Below are positions 11,003 to 21,129 of a stretch of 64,000 nucleotides of DNA, piece after piece; positions within the stretch are counted from its first letter, which is position 1; each line of letters opens with the position of its first letter. The notes below the pieces were generated by a model that made no database searches, had not been told where the DNA came from, and saw only the letters and a program-made list of their open reading frames with translations. The DNA is from Antilocapra americana (Eukaryota > Chordata > Mammalia > Artiodactyla > Antilocapridae). A program made the position numbers and the translations under genes. The stretch lies in contig ML660211.1 of assembly GCA_007570785.1 (NCBI GenBank), forward strand, positions 2,030,947 to 2,094,946, read 5' to 3'.

Positions 11003-13245
11003 CTCTGTAATATTGTGTGGCAATGTTTTATTTCTATCTTCTATAAGAGCTTCTTGAAGATAGGAACTATATCCTTTAAGATTTTTCTTATGCAAATAAT
11101 GTACATTGCAGGAAAGCTAAAGTATATTAGGCAAAAATAATCTACTCTAGGTTCTAAAGCTATAATCTTTCTTTTAACATGATTAGAATCTTAACAAGAC
11201 CAGTTTGCCCTGGTTTGTATAGGCAGAAGGAAGTAGTGTAGAGATTATTCTCACTGGCATGAGTCTGCTCTCTTCTGATCACCATCTACCCCACTCCCAC
11301 CCCTACCAGCCTATAGAAGACGAATCACTACAGTCAAGTGTTTTCATTTGTTTAAAATATCACTCCCCATCCCAAAATGTATCTTATGTATATATTTGAA
11401 TAAGAAGTAAAAAATACCTGGATAGATATATACACATCAAAATAAACAGTGCTTCTACCTATATATTTTTATTTATTGTGAACTTCTTTCCATGTCAATA
11501 AATGTACTTTTATCATTTTTAATAGCTGCTTCATTGGAATACAAAGCTGTATCTTATTTGGATTTTTTAATTCTTTGGCACAATGTTTGGAATAAATATC
11601 AGTTGAATAAAGGACAAAACATCTCTTGAGCACTTTGATCTAAGCCTGGTTTGAGAATCTAATGAGACTAGCAGTGACCTGACATGTAGCCTCCAATGAG
11701 AAAACAGGAAGGAAAGCGAAAGGGAAGTGGTGGTGATGGAATGATGATTCATTCTGTTTTTGTGTCTAATTCCCTCATCATAAAGGAAAAAGCAGTGGCT
11801 GGAAAAGAAAAGTGTGGTTTCACAAAACATCATCATCATTTCCTCACTAAAATGACAACACAGCAACATATGATTTTGGAAATTGATTTGGGTCCCAGGT
11901 GATACGCCCTTGACGCAGGATTCAACAGTTACTTTCACCAAAACATTACCTTCTCTGAGGTAGTAGGAATTCTGATGTCGTGTTGTGAAATACAGTAATT
12001 GAGAAAATAAATTGATTTAAGAAATTCTCTAAATATATGTATAGAGCATTATGTGGCCAGTAAGAGGCATGCAATTGGGAAAGACCTACCCTCTGAGAAT
12101 CCAAGATTGGTTAATGAGGTGATGAGCTCCTGACAACACAAGGAAGGCAGAGAAAAACCCACTTTATCTCCAAACATCTTCTCTAAAGGTTTTTTTAACC
12201 TGTGCTTGCCCCTTGAACTGCCTCCGCCCTCTGCCCCTCTCTCTCGAATGCACTTGATGGCCTGGTGGTTTAAGTAGGATGTAAAGGGCAGTCCCAAGCC
12301 TTTGTCTATTAAACCAGGCCTGTTGTTGCCTAGAGGGACCCCTCAGTCTTAATCCTCTTCAGCCTTTGTGGATGAGCCATTTTCCAAAGAGGGAGAAGGA
12401 GCATATTGGCTCCCAGGCCCTGATTTTGGGAATAGCTCTGTTCACTCAGCACTATGCCTTCTCAGAAGTCAGTCTTCTTTCCCCCTTACTAGAAAGCACC
12501 AACTTTGGATGTTCGCTTATCTGTCTGTGACTCAAATGTAAAATCCTGATTAGTTTTGGTAATCCTATTTCCTTGTCAGAGATTGATTTGGGGATGAGTG
12601 CATAATCTACTTCTAGCTAATGTGAAGTCAGCTGCCGAGCTTCTCGGAAGGATCTCTTCATTATCAGAAGGAGACTCGGAATAAACAGCCTCTCTTGTTT
12701 GGACGCTGTGGTATCTGGAGTGAGGCAAAGAATGGCGGAGACTACCTTGTGACATGAAGGGGAGATTGAACCCAACTGAGTGTGGCAGAATAGAGATAAA
12801 TGGGAAAAGGGGTTCCCTGATGCATTTGATAAGACACCGAATTGACATATCCTGCAGCACCCATCTCTGGATGTCTATTTGCATGAGCTAGTAAGTATTC
12901 TTTACTCTTTATGACCTTTTACCAACATTATTCCATCTATGGAAAATAACTTACATCTACTTATATCTACGCTTCACATCTACTCCAAATCCTTGCAACA
13001 TGCCACCAATTAAGCTAACTTCATCTCTGCATTGCTCTTAGTTTAAATCAGTCTTTTTACAGTTACTCTTCTCTGTTTTATTCTTATTTTATCAGTCTCC
13101 TCAAATAAATGTAAAACTTCTTTAAGATAGCAATGAAATTACCTTTGTTAAATGAATCACGGAATCATGTAGTTTTTATGTCAGCATTTCTCCTCCAGCC
13201 TTGGTCCTTTGCCTCTTAGGTAGCAGATGGTCACAAGTTAAATGG
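11001..13245. other. AT-rich DNA, no gene recognised
   Basis: No recent repeat or coding sequence is supported. 11460-11600 has words like 'ttttaatagctgcttcattgg' that hint at a degraded old L1. Small reading frames on both strands look random. Confidence 0.4.
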
Positions 13246-13248
13246 TTG

Positions 13249-13375
13249 GAGGACATCCCTGGTGGTCCAGTGGTTAAAACTCTGTGCTTCTAATGCAGGG
13301 GGACATGGGTTCAATCCCTGGTTGGGAAGCTAAGATCCCACATGCCGTGTAGTTCAGCCAAGGGAAACAGAAAGG
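13249..13375 (+). repeat. CHR-type tRNA-derived SINE
   Basis: 'catccctggtggtccagtgg', 'ctctgtgcttctaatgcagg', 'gggttcaatccctggttggg' and 'aagatcccacatgccgtg' mark a CHR-2-like cetartiodactyl SINE with a degraded A-rich tail. Confidence 0.85.
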
Positions 13376-14662
13376 GTTGCATGAAACAATATTTCAGATT
13401 CTCCCTAACTCTAGGGGACTAGAGTGCTGAAGACCAAAGAGATGGGCACTGTCATTTTTAAGAGATATATAGTCATTTGGGCATTGAAAAGGAAAGACAG
13501 GGAGACCATAAATGTGGGTGATAATGAAATGTGAATATTTAATTACTTTTTTTATATTAGCATTATTAAGACTGTTTTTGGGTATCTTTACTCATGCTGT
13601 TTTCTTTCTGATGATTATCCAGGATAGCTCTTTGCAAATGCAGAAAGTCCCCTTGTTTGGGAAGAAAGTGCTGAAAATAGACTCTCCTAATACATGGCCA
13701 GTCATAAATCTTCATAGGCTGCCAGTGTTTGGGGTTTTATGGTGGCGTTATCTGCCGTTGTTTTAAACTGTGCATACTCCTGACGTGTTGGGCTTACAGT
13801 GGGATTTGCTTTGCCTGAGGGAAACACTCCAGTGGGCTATTTTTGAACTTAATTTGACATTTAAACTTGGAAATGCTGTCTTTCCAAGATACTTATCCCT
13901 GGAGAAGCTTGCAACACAGACGTGAAAGTACATCAAGTCAAACTTTTAATCATTTGCTTACATGCTCTTTCATAGAGGATTTCTCTACTGTGGGCTTCTC
14001 TTTGTGTAGATTAAGTGATGGGAACAAAATAAATATAAAATGAGGGGAGGTATACATGGTTCAAGGACTCAAACATCCCTTAAGTACTTACCTCACATTC
14101 TTATCTCTAAGGTGTATGAACTAGGGAAGGACACACAGACAAAACTCCCAGAGACCGTTTTGTTTTAGCGCAACGATGCATCAAATGTTTGCTTGTTTTT
14201 CCACTCTGAACTCAATTAGTTCTGTTGGCTCACGTGGGAGCTGGCAGCTAGGTACACATTTAGCTACTTGGAATGTTCCACTGAAGAGATAACATAGAAG
14301 TGGGATGAGGAGGAGACAGTTGGAGGGGGAAAAAGAAGGCTGCCGCCGGAGGGTGCCAAGGCAGGAGTGGGGAGGCTTCAGCTGTTCCTAGATGGGCAGA
14401 GAAGTTGGAGACCTGGCCCAGGTGCAGTGCTGGGGCCGCTGAAGCAGAGTTTCTGCCAAGTGCTTGTCCAGCAGCAGGTGTGGCCCCCAAAATCCACAGA
14501 GGGTCTTGCAGCTAAGGCCATGCTGTTGGCCGACAGCAGGCAAAGGAGGCGGGATACACGGTCTTTGTGTAGAGTTGAATTACATTTTTGACTGATGGCC
14601 ATTTCTTCACAATGAAAAGTAGCCACTAAACCAACCTGTTTTAACTTTTTTTCTTATACACT

Positions 14663-15060
14663 GTGGTTCAATCCCTCTGCACCTCTACTCATATAATTCT
14701 TTTTATCTGGAAAACATCCTTCTTTCTCCTCCTGTCTCCTACCCTTTCCTCCAAAATCAGGAGCACCTATCCAGACCTCAAAAGCTTATTTTCCCTGAAG
14801 CCTTTTCTGGTCTCACTTCTCCTCTCCTTAGGTAGAATTTACTGTTCTGTTTCTGAGCTGCTCCTCTCTGTACATGGCAAACATGCACAGTTCCTACAAT
14901 ACTTTAGTGAGTTCATTTCATGTATCTTTCTCCTGCTACTGTTTCTGCCTCTTGGGAGCAAGGACTGATTCCTGATCATCTTTGTATCCCTAGAATTCAG
15001 AACAGAGCCTGTCTCTTTGTAGGGATCAGTGTATGTTAGCCTGATGCCTGAGTGGATGAA
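14663..15060 (+). repeat. L2 LINE 3' end
   Basis: The sequence follows the L2 3' layout: 'ccctgaagccttttctggtc' upstream, then 'ttgggagcaaggactgattc', 'tttgtatccctagaattcag' and 'aacagagcctg'. Any coding sense is lost. Confidence 0.65.
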
Positions 15061-15611
15061 AGGTGGTGGGTGTGGGAGGTCACTGGGAATCAGCTGGTAG
15101 GTGTTAAAGGATTTGAAAGCTTTACTTAGTGTGCATTGGTGGTCATGGCCCTGCAACCGATTCTTTAAAAACTATCACTCCCATTGGGGCGTGGAGCCCT
15201 GCAATGACGAGCATCCCTTCTCTGCTCTGTTGAGGAATCCTGCTATTAGTGTACTAGCTGGGGTTATCTGCTCCTCCCCTGACTAAATCCCATGTGATCT
15301 CATAGAAGAAATGAATAATATCTCATCCTCTGAAAATGTTGGAAATTTGCATCTAAATAAATTTATTCACTACCTTTCACCAGATATTTACCAGGTATCT
15401 ATACTGTTCTGGGAACTATGCTAACCTGCATGAGGGGTAAAGGATTCTGTTGTTTGCAACTTTTGCACAAGTCACTGTCTTGCCTTGGAAGTTTGCTGAA
15501 GAACAAAATTTCAGAAAGCAATTCACTAGTGCAATACACATTTCAGTTTTTTCCCTTCTAGTGATTGGTCGTGAGTAGAGTTCAATAGGAAATTGCTATT
15601 TGCTTGGGAAG

Positions 15612-15812
15612 GCATTTGGCTTAATAGAAGAGAATATGGATTTTGGAGGCAAGCAGATCAGTCTTTGTACCCTTTCCCTTCACTTATAGCTTATGGTAAT
15701 TCACTCAATATGTATAAATATCAATTTCTTTATAAAAAATTATAATTCTCTTTAGTTGTGGTTGTATTAAGAATTAAGTGAGATAATGCACGTATGAATG
15801 TATCTAGGGAAT
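15612..15812 (+). repeat. MIR SINE, left part (split by BovB)
   Basis: 'tatggattttggaggcaagc' followed by a degraded 'cttcacttatagcttatggt' and 'attaagtgagataatgcac' is a MIR. It stops where BovB sequence starts and its tail seems to resume at 16341. Confidence 0.6.
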
Positions 15813-16334
15813 AAGAAAGCTATGACCAACCTAGACAGCATATTAAAAAGCAGAAACATTACTTTGCTAACAAAGGTCCATCTAGTCAAAGCTATGGTTT
15901 TTCCAGTAGTCATGTATGGATATGAGAGTTGGACCATAAAGAAAGCTGAGCACCGAAGAATTGATGCTTTTGAACTGTGGTGTTGGAGAAGACTCTTGAG
16001 AGTCCCTCGGACTACAAGGAGATCAAACCAGTCAATCCTAAAGGAAATAAGTCTTGCATATTTGTTGGAAGGACTGGTGCTGAAGCTAAAACTCCAATAC
16101 TTTGGCTACGTGATGCAAAGAACTGACTCATTGGAAAAGACCCTGATGCTGGGCAAGATTGAAGGCAGGAGGAGAAGGGGATGACAGAGGATGAGATGGT
16201 TGGATGGCATCACCAACTCAATGGACATGGGTTTGAGCAAGCTTTGGGAGTTGGTGATGGACAGGGAGGCCTGGCCTGCTGCAGTCCATGGGGTCACAAA
16301 GAGTTGGACATGACTGAGCGACTGAGCTGAACTA
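15813..16334 (+). mobile_element. BovB (RTE-type) LINE 3' end
   Basis: Sense BovB tail. A C-terminal ORF remnant is readable over 15798-16184 (for example 'VMYGYESWTIKKAEHRRIDA' and 'FELWCWRRLLRVPRTTRRSN'), followed by the short 3' UTR ending 'acatgactgagcgactgagc'. There is no poly(A) tail, as normal for RTE elements. A 7-bp core repeat AGGGAAT at 15806-15812 and 16335-16341 is a probable target duplication. The copy is truncated and not functional. Confidence 0.9.
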
Positions 16335-16340
16335 AGGGAA

Positions 16341-16400
16341 TGAGAGCATTCAGAAATGGTAGGTATTATTCATATTATTATTCTTTCACATAGTGTAGAG
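16341..16400 (+). repeat. MIR SINE, right part
   Basis: 'gcattcagaaatggtaggta' with 'ttattcatattattatt' matches the MIR tail expected after the part ending at 15812, across the BovB insertion. Confidence 0.4.
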
Positions 16401-16699
16401 TGCTGAGAGTAATTCCCTTTATCAGCCTTGTGAGATCTTTATCAGTGAGAAGCACTTGTGCATCTAGAGCAGACTCTATGCATTAACCTCTTCCGGAGAG
16501 GTAGGGATTGCTTGTAATGTATTGTTACAAAAGTAACTTGGTGGATAAGGAACCCCAAGGCTGCCATCCTTGGTACAATATGAGTATTTCTTCCTTGGAG
16601 TCTTGGGTTGACTTCAGACCCGGAATCTTCCTATGTGACTTTCTGAGGACTGGGTAGGTAGGCATATGTGTTGGCTTAAAGGGAAGCACAAACCATAAA

Positions 16700-16800
16700 A
16701 TTTTCACTATGGAGTCAAAAAAGCCCAAGTTTAAACCCCATCTTTGCCGCTTGTTAGCTAACTGATCTCAAGAAAGTGGAACATCTTGAGAAAATGTGGT
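16700..16800 (+). repeat. MIR SINE fragment
   Basis: 'tatggagtcaaaaaagccca' and 'agtttaaaccccatctttgc' with 'cgcttgttagctaactgatc' follow MIR order. Confidence 0.55.
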
Positions 16801-16809
16801 AGAGAGTAC

Positions 16810-17240
16810 AAACCTCTGCCTCTGTCTCCCCAGTGATGTTCATGTCCTAATCCCTGGAGTGTGTATGACAGATATGATTAAGTTAGGGACCCTGAGATAG
16901 ACAGTATTCTGAAATATCCATCTGGGCTCAATGTCTGTCCCCTAGGTCCTTATAAGGGGGCTATAGGGGGATAAGTCAGAAAAAGGAGATGTGTCTAATA
17001 GAACCAGATCGGAGAATGACGTGCTTTGCAAATGGAGGAAGGGCCATGAGCCAAAGGAGGCAGGCAGCTCTGGAAGTGGAAAGACCAGGCATCGGGTTCT
17101 CCCTCCAGAAGGAACACAGGCTTGCTGCCAGCATTGCTGTGCTACAGCTGCTCACGCTCTACTGCTGGATCCACTCTATTTCTTCACAGAACTTTTCACA
17201 GCTGGGTGTCATGGAACCCAAGTGAAGAAGCACTTTGAGT
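16810..17240 (+). repeat. Old interspersed repeat, family uncertain
   Basis: 'gatgttcatgtcctaatccc', 'gatatgattaagttaggg', 'aggtccttataaggggg', 'gctttgcaaatggaggaagg' and 'gccatgagccaaaggaggca' form a well-known mammalian repeat order, but I cannot assign the family name with confidence. Confidence 0.45.
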
Positions 17241-17244
17241 AGTA

Positions 17245-17580
17245 GACTGGCATGAAAAAACAAGGAAATTTGCCATTTGCAGCCACATGGATGGACGTGG
17301 AGGGCATTATACTAAGAGAAATCAGAGAAAGACAAATACTGTATGATGTTACTTATATGTGAAATCTAAACAATACAACAAACTGGTGCATGAAATATAA
17401 AAGAAGCCAACTCACAGATATAGAGAAGAAACTAGTGGTTACCACTGGGGAGTGGGAAGCGGAGGAAATATAGGGGTTGAGGATAAAAAAGGGTTATTAT
17501 GAGAGTACATGAAATCATATGTGTGAATAGTTTGAAGATTATAAAGCACTGTAGAATTTAAAAAATCTTTTGTTCAGTTA
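17245..17580 (+). repeat. L1 LINE 3' end, sense
   Basis: 'agccacatggatggacgtgg', 'tactaagagaaatcagagaa' and 'ggttaccactggggagtggg' are the ORF2 end and 3' UTR of an artiodactyl L1 in sense orientation, ending in an A-rich stretch. It is truncated to about 330 bp. Confidence 0.75.
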
Positions 17581-17599
17581 AAAAAAAGATGAGGCTAGA

Positions 17600-19090
17600 A
17601 TCACCTTTGTCAAAAAGTCTCCCTCTAAGTCTGGTCTTACTGTTCAGAGGTAACACCCAGACCCAAAGGTTAGAGCTCATAGAAAACCCTCCAAAAGGAT
17701 AGTTGTATTGATACTTCATATTTGTATTGATGAATTACTGCAGAGCTCTCTTAATTGTTCAGAAGCGATAGTTTAGAGCCGACCAATCTGCTATCTGCCC
17801 AGTTAGTTTTTTTCATTTGTTATCTTTCCTGTTTTATATTTTTGCTGGTTCCTTGTAATCACAGATTCAATGATAGTGAAGAACATCCAAAGGCAGACAA
17901 CAAGCACTCAACAACTCTTTTCTGTACTGGTATAAAGACTAGCTCTGGAAAAAACAGCAAGAATGTAACAAAAGATAATACTCAGCTCTCACTAAGGAAA
18001 ATGCTATTTACTGAAGAATCCTGCCTCTTTGCATCATTTCCATTATTAGAAATGTGAATAAAATTCCACATAACAGCATATGAACAGTTGCATGGTAGGG
18101 AGATAGGAAACTTCATTATGCATTATGTATTTTTAACTAAAGGCTTGTGCAAATGATTTCCAACCTTTTTATTTCTTTCCATATCTTACTCTCCGCTCTT
18201 TCTCCTGAATACTGTAATGGGATAGTTTTACTATTTGGATTAAATATAATTTTGTTCTGAAAATTCTGATGCCCATTAAGTTGAAAATCTGCACATGGGA
18301 ATAGCTGGGCTCAAAGGAAAAACAAGTGCACCATGAAACTGGTGATGTATTTCAACCTGAGAACATTTCTTAGGATTTTGTTGTCATTTAAAATCACTTT
18401 GAAGCCTCATCTCTTCATTAAGGGTTTCAGGGCACTTTTTTCACCCTGTCATAGCCTATGATGGAAAGAAGCCTGCATCGTCCTCTCCAAATCTGTAGAT
18501 TCTCTTGCTGCTCTGTCTGCTGCCTCTCTTTCCCTTGGTCTCTGCCTCCATCCCTCCACTCTCTTCCTCAGGCTTCTGGAGGGATGTTTCTCCTGGAGCT
18601 TGCACAAACCTGTCCTCAGAGAGGTGCGTCAACTCGAGTAGTTGTGCTTTCCTGTGGTTCTGGGACCTGAGTGGAGGCCCAGAAAACCTGCTAACTTCTG
18701 GCCAGTCTCATGGCACAGGACCTGCATCCCTGGGGAAACCACCTCAGCCCCATCCTCTGTGGCTCCAGATCACACTGGGTTGCAATACACGTCTGCAGTC
18801 ATGCGGAGCCCACCAGTCAAGCCACTAAGAGCCACCACCATATCCTGTTTAAACAGCTCTTCTTCTTCCAAGTAGAGCCCATTCCCTGGAGCCCCAACCT
18901 GGCATGGTGCTCAGCCCACCTCAGACACCAGATGACATTCAGAGGTAACACACATCCATGTGACAACTCTCTCCGTGAGCTTTACCCTCTTTGCCTTCCT
19001 GCTTCCCTCCTCACTCAGCTCCGTTCATCCTTCATTATAATCAGTCTTTGTCTGCACCCCTCTCTCTGTGGCCTCTTTTCCTCTCTATAT
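17600..19090. other. No gene or recent repeat recognised
   Basis: The first half is AT-rich and 18450-19080 is CT-rich. Several overlapping reading frames occur in the CT-rich part in all forward frames, which indicates composition rather than coding selection. Confidence 0.4.
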
Positions 19091-19104
19091 TAGTTTTGTT
19101 TTCT

Positions 19105-19190
19105 TTTTAAAAAAACATATTGGGGTGCAGTTGATTTGCAGTGGTATGTTGGTTTCTGCTGTTCATCAAAGTAAATCAGTTATAAGTAAC
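19105..19190 (-). repeat. L1 3'-tail fragment, antisense
   Basis: T-rich start, then 'ggggtgcagttgatttgcag' and 'tttctgctgttcatcaaagt': reverse complement of an artiodactyl L1 3' end, about 85 bp. Confidence 0.7.
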
Positions 19191-19194
19191 ATAG

Positions 19195-19515
19195 ATAGTT
19201 ACCTATGTTGCAGTAACAAATTCACAGACTTCAGGACTCAGAACAACACCTATTTGGTATCACACATTTTCCAAGCATCAGGAGTCCAATCAACTCCCCC
19301 CGCTGCACCTGCCTCAGCCAAGTCCTTTTCTAGGGTCTCACAACCCTACAGTCAGCCAAGAATTGGCAGGGGCTGCCTTCTGAATCCTCTTCAGACTCAT
19401 GCAGGTTCACCTCTGGCTGCTGCAGGACTCATGCAGTTTGAGCCCCTTCTAACTTACAAGTCTTGCTGGTGAGCTCGGCCCACCCAGGATAATCTCCTCT
19501 GATGAGCTCTAAGGA
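19195..19515 (+). repeat. Old interspersed repeat, family uncertain
   Basis: 'gttgcagtaacaaattcaca' and 'agaacaacacctatttggta' with 'ctagggtctcacaaccctac' share their order with 24545-25050, so both probably belong to one old mammalian family I cannot name. Confidence 0.4.
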
Positions 19516-19522
19516 TCTGATT

Positions 19523-19625
19523 CCAGTATTCTTGCCTGGAGAATCCCATGGACAGAGGAGCCTGGTGGGCTACAGTTCATGGGTTCACGAACAGTCAAGC
19601 ATGACTGAGTGACTAACACACAGGT
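19523..19625 (+). repeat. Bov-A/Bov-tA SINE fragment with short target duplication
   Basis: 'ccagtattcttgcctggaga', 'atcccatggacagaggagcc' and 'tggtgggctacagttcatgg' mark the SINE. ATCTGATT occurs at 19515-19522 and 19626-19633, a likely target duplication inside the older repeat. Confidence 0.8.
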
Positions 19626-19869
19626 ATCTGATTAGGGACCTGCAAAATCTTTTCATCTTTGTTGCAAAACATAATGTAACTATCGCATACACAGGCCCTG
19701 CTCATACCAGGGACCCAGAATCCCGGAGGACATCTCTTATTTTGTCCACCACACCGTTGGATGCATCCACCAAAACACCAGGCCCCAGACAGAATTAAAC
19801 ATTTCACCTGAACATGTATATTCATGTGGGTGAGAAACACACACATCCTGAATGATTTCACTTTATGTT

Positions 19870-19945
19870 CTTTTTTGTTGGAAATACAGTTGGTTTACAA
19901 TGCTGTGTTAATTTCTGCTGTACAGCTAAGCGATTCAGGTATATA
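19870..19945 (-). repeat. L1 3'-tail fragment, antisense
   Basis: 'aatacagttggtttacaatg' and 'tttctgctgtacagctaagc' are the reverse complement of an L1 3' end, ended by the BovB insertion that follows. Confidence 0.7.
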
Positions 19946-20412
19946 TATCAGTTCAGTTCAATTTAGTTGCTCAGTCGTGTCCAGTTCTTTTCCATCCCAT
20001 GGACTGCAGCACACCAGGCCTCCCTGTCCATCACCAATTCCCCAAGCTTGCTCCAACTCATGTTCATCAAGTCAGTGATGCCATCCAGCCATCTCATCCT
20101 CTGTTGTCCCCTTCGCCTCCTGCATTCAATTTTCCCCAACATCATGGTCTTTTCCAATGAGTCAGTTCTTTGCATCAGGTAGCCAAAGTATTGGAGCTTC
20201 AGCATCAGTCCTTCCAATAAATATTCAGGCCTGATTTCCTGTAGGATTGACTTGTTTGATCTCCTTACAGTCCAAGGGACTTTCAGGAATCTTCTCCAAC
20301 TTTACAGTTTAAAATTGTCAATTCTTTGGCACTCAGCTTTCTTTATGGTCTCACTCTCACATCCATACATGACTACTTGGAAAAACCATAGCTTTCACTA
20401 GATGGACATTTT
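19946..20412 (-). mobile_element. BovB LINE 3' end, antisense
   Basis: Reverse complement of the BovB tail: 'ttgctcagtcgtgtccagtt', 'tcttttccaatgagtcagtt', 'attcaggcctgatttcctgt' and 'actctcacatccatacatga'. It covers the end of the ORF and the 3' UTR. L1 3' tails lie on both sides, so it sits within a small cluster of insertions at 19.1-21.1 kb. Confidence 0.9.
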
Positions 20413-20414
20413 CT

Positions 20415-20464
20415 TTTAAAAAAATTTATTGGAGTATTGGTTTGCAATAGTGTGTTGGTTTCTG

Positions 20465-20499
<35 letters not shown>

Positions 20500-20605
20500 A
20501 TTTTCTTTTCTGTTATGGTTTATCACAATATATTGAATATAGTTCCCTGTGCTTGTTGTTTATCCATTCTAGTTGCATCTGCTAACCCCCAATCCCAGTC
20601 CACTA
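20415..20605 (-). repeat. L1 3'-end fragment with internal (TA)n, antisense
   Basis: 'aaatttattggagtattggt', 'gtgtgttggtttctgctgta', then a TA run at about 20468-20496 and 'ttatggtttatcacaata' with 'tagttccctgtgcttg': an L1 3' UTR in reverse. The TA run grew at the position where L1 normally has a short TA stretch. Confidence 0.75.
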
Positions 20606-20760
20606 CTGTAGGTTCCAAACCACAAACTTAACACTCAGTTTGCTTGGACCCTTGGGGTCTTCAGCTCTCCTATCAGTTTGTTCTCTTCCTCCTCTGGATA
20701 AAGATCCCCCTATAAGACTCTCCTGCGCCTCCTGCCTGCTTTTTAAAGTGACCATTTGGG

Positions 20761-21098
20761 GGCTTCCCTGGTGGTGTAGTGGTAAAGAGTCTGCCTGCCA
20801 GTGTAGGCTACATGAGTTTGATTCCTGATCTGGGAAGATCCCACATGCCATGGAGCACCTCAGCCCATGCACCACAGCCACAGAGCCTGTGCCCTGGAGC
20901 CTGGGAACACAACGACTGAGCCCACGGGTCACAACTACTGAAGCCTATGCGCCCCGGAGCCTGTGCCCCGTGACACGTGAAGCTGCCACAGTGAGAAGCC
21001 TGCGCCCTGCCGCTGGAGAGCAGCCCTCACTGTGCCCTGGGGAAAAGCCTGCACAGTAATGAAGACCCAGCGCAGTCAGACATAAATACAATTAAAAA
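20761..21098 (+). repeat. Near full-length CHR-1-type SINE
   Basis: tRNA-like head 'gcttccctggtggtgtagtg' with 'agtttgattcctgatctggg', a long body with repeated 'gagcctgtgcc' words, and the end 'aagacccagcgcagtcagac' plus an A-rich tail. A direct repeat, ACCATTTGG, at 20751-20759 and 21119-21127 is a candidate target duplication. At about 340 bp it is one of the most complete SINEs in the window. Confidence 0.85.
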
Positions 21099-21129
21099 AA
21101 TAATTCAAATGTCAAACAACCATTTGGAA

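Noticed and set aside
18458..19093. Several overlapping forward frames of 70-127 codons
   Set aside because: Open in all three forward frames at once because the DNA is CT-rich; not coding evidence.
20761..20860. tRNA gene (A- and B-box-like sequence)
   Set aside because: The tRNA-like heads here and in the other SINEs belong to CHR and Bov-tA elements and do not fold as complete tRNAs.
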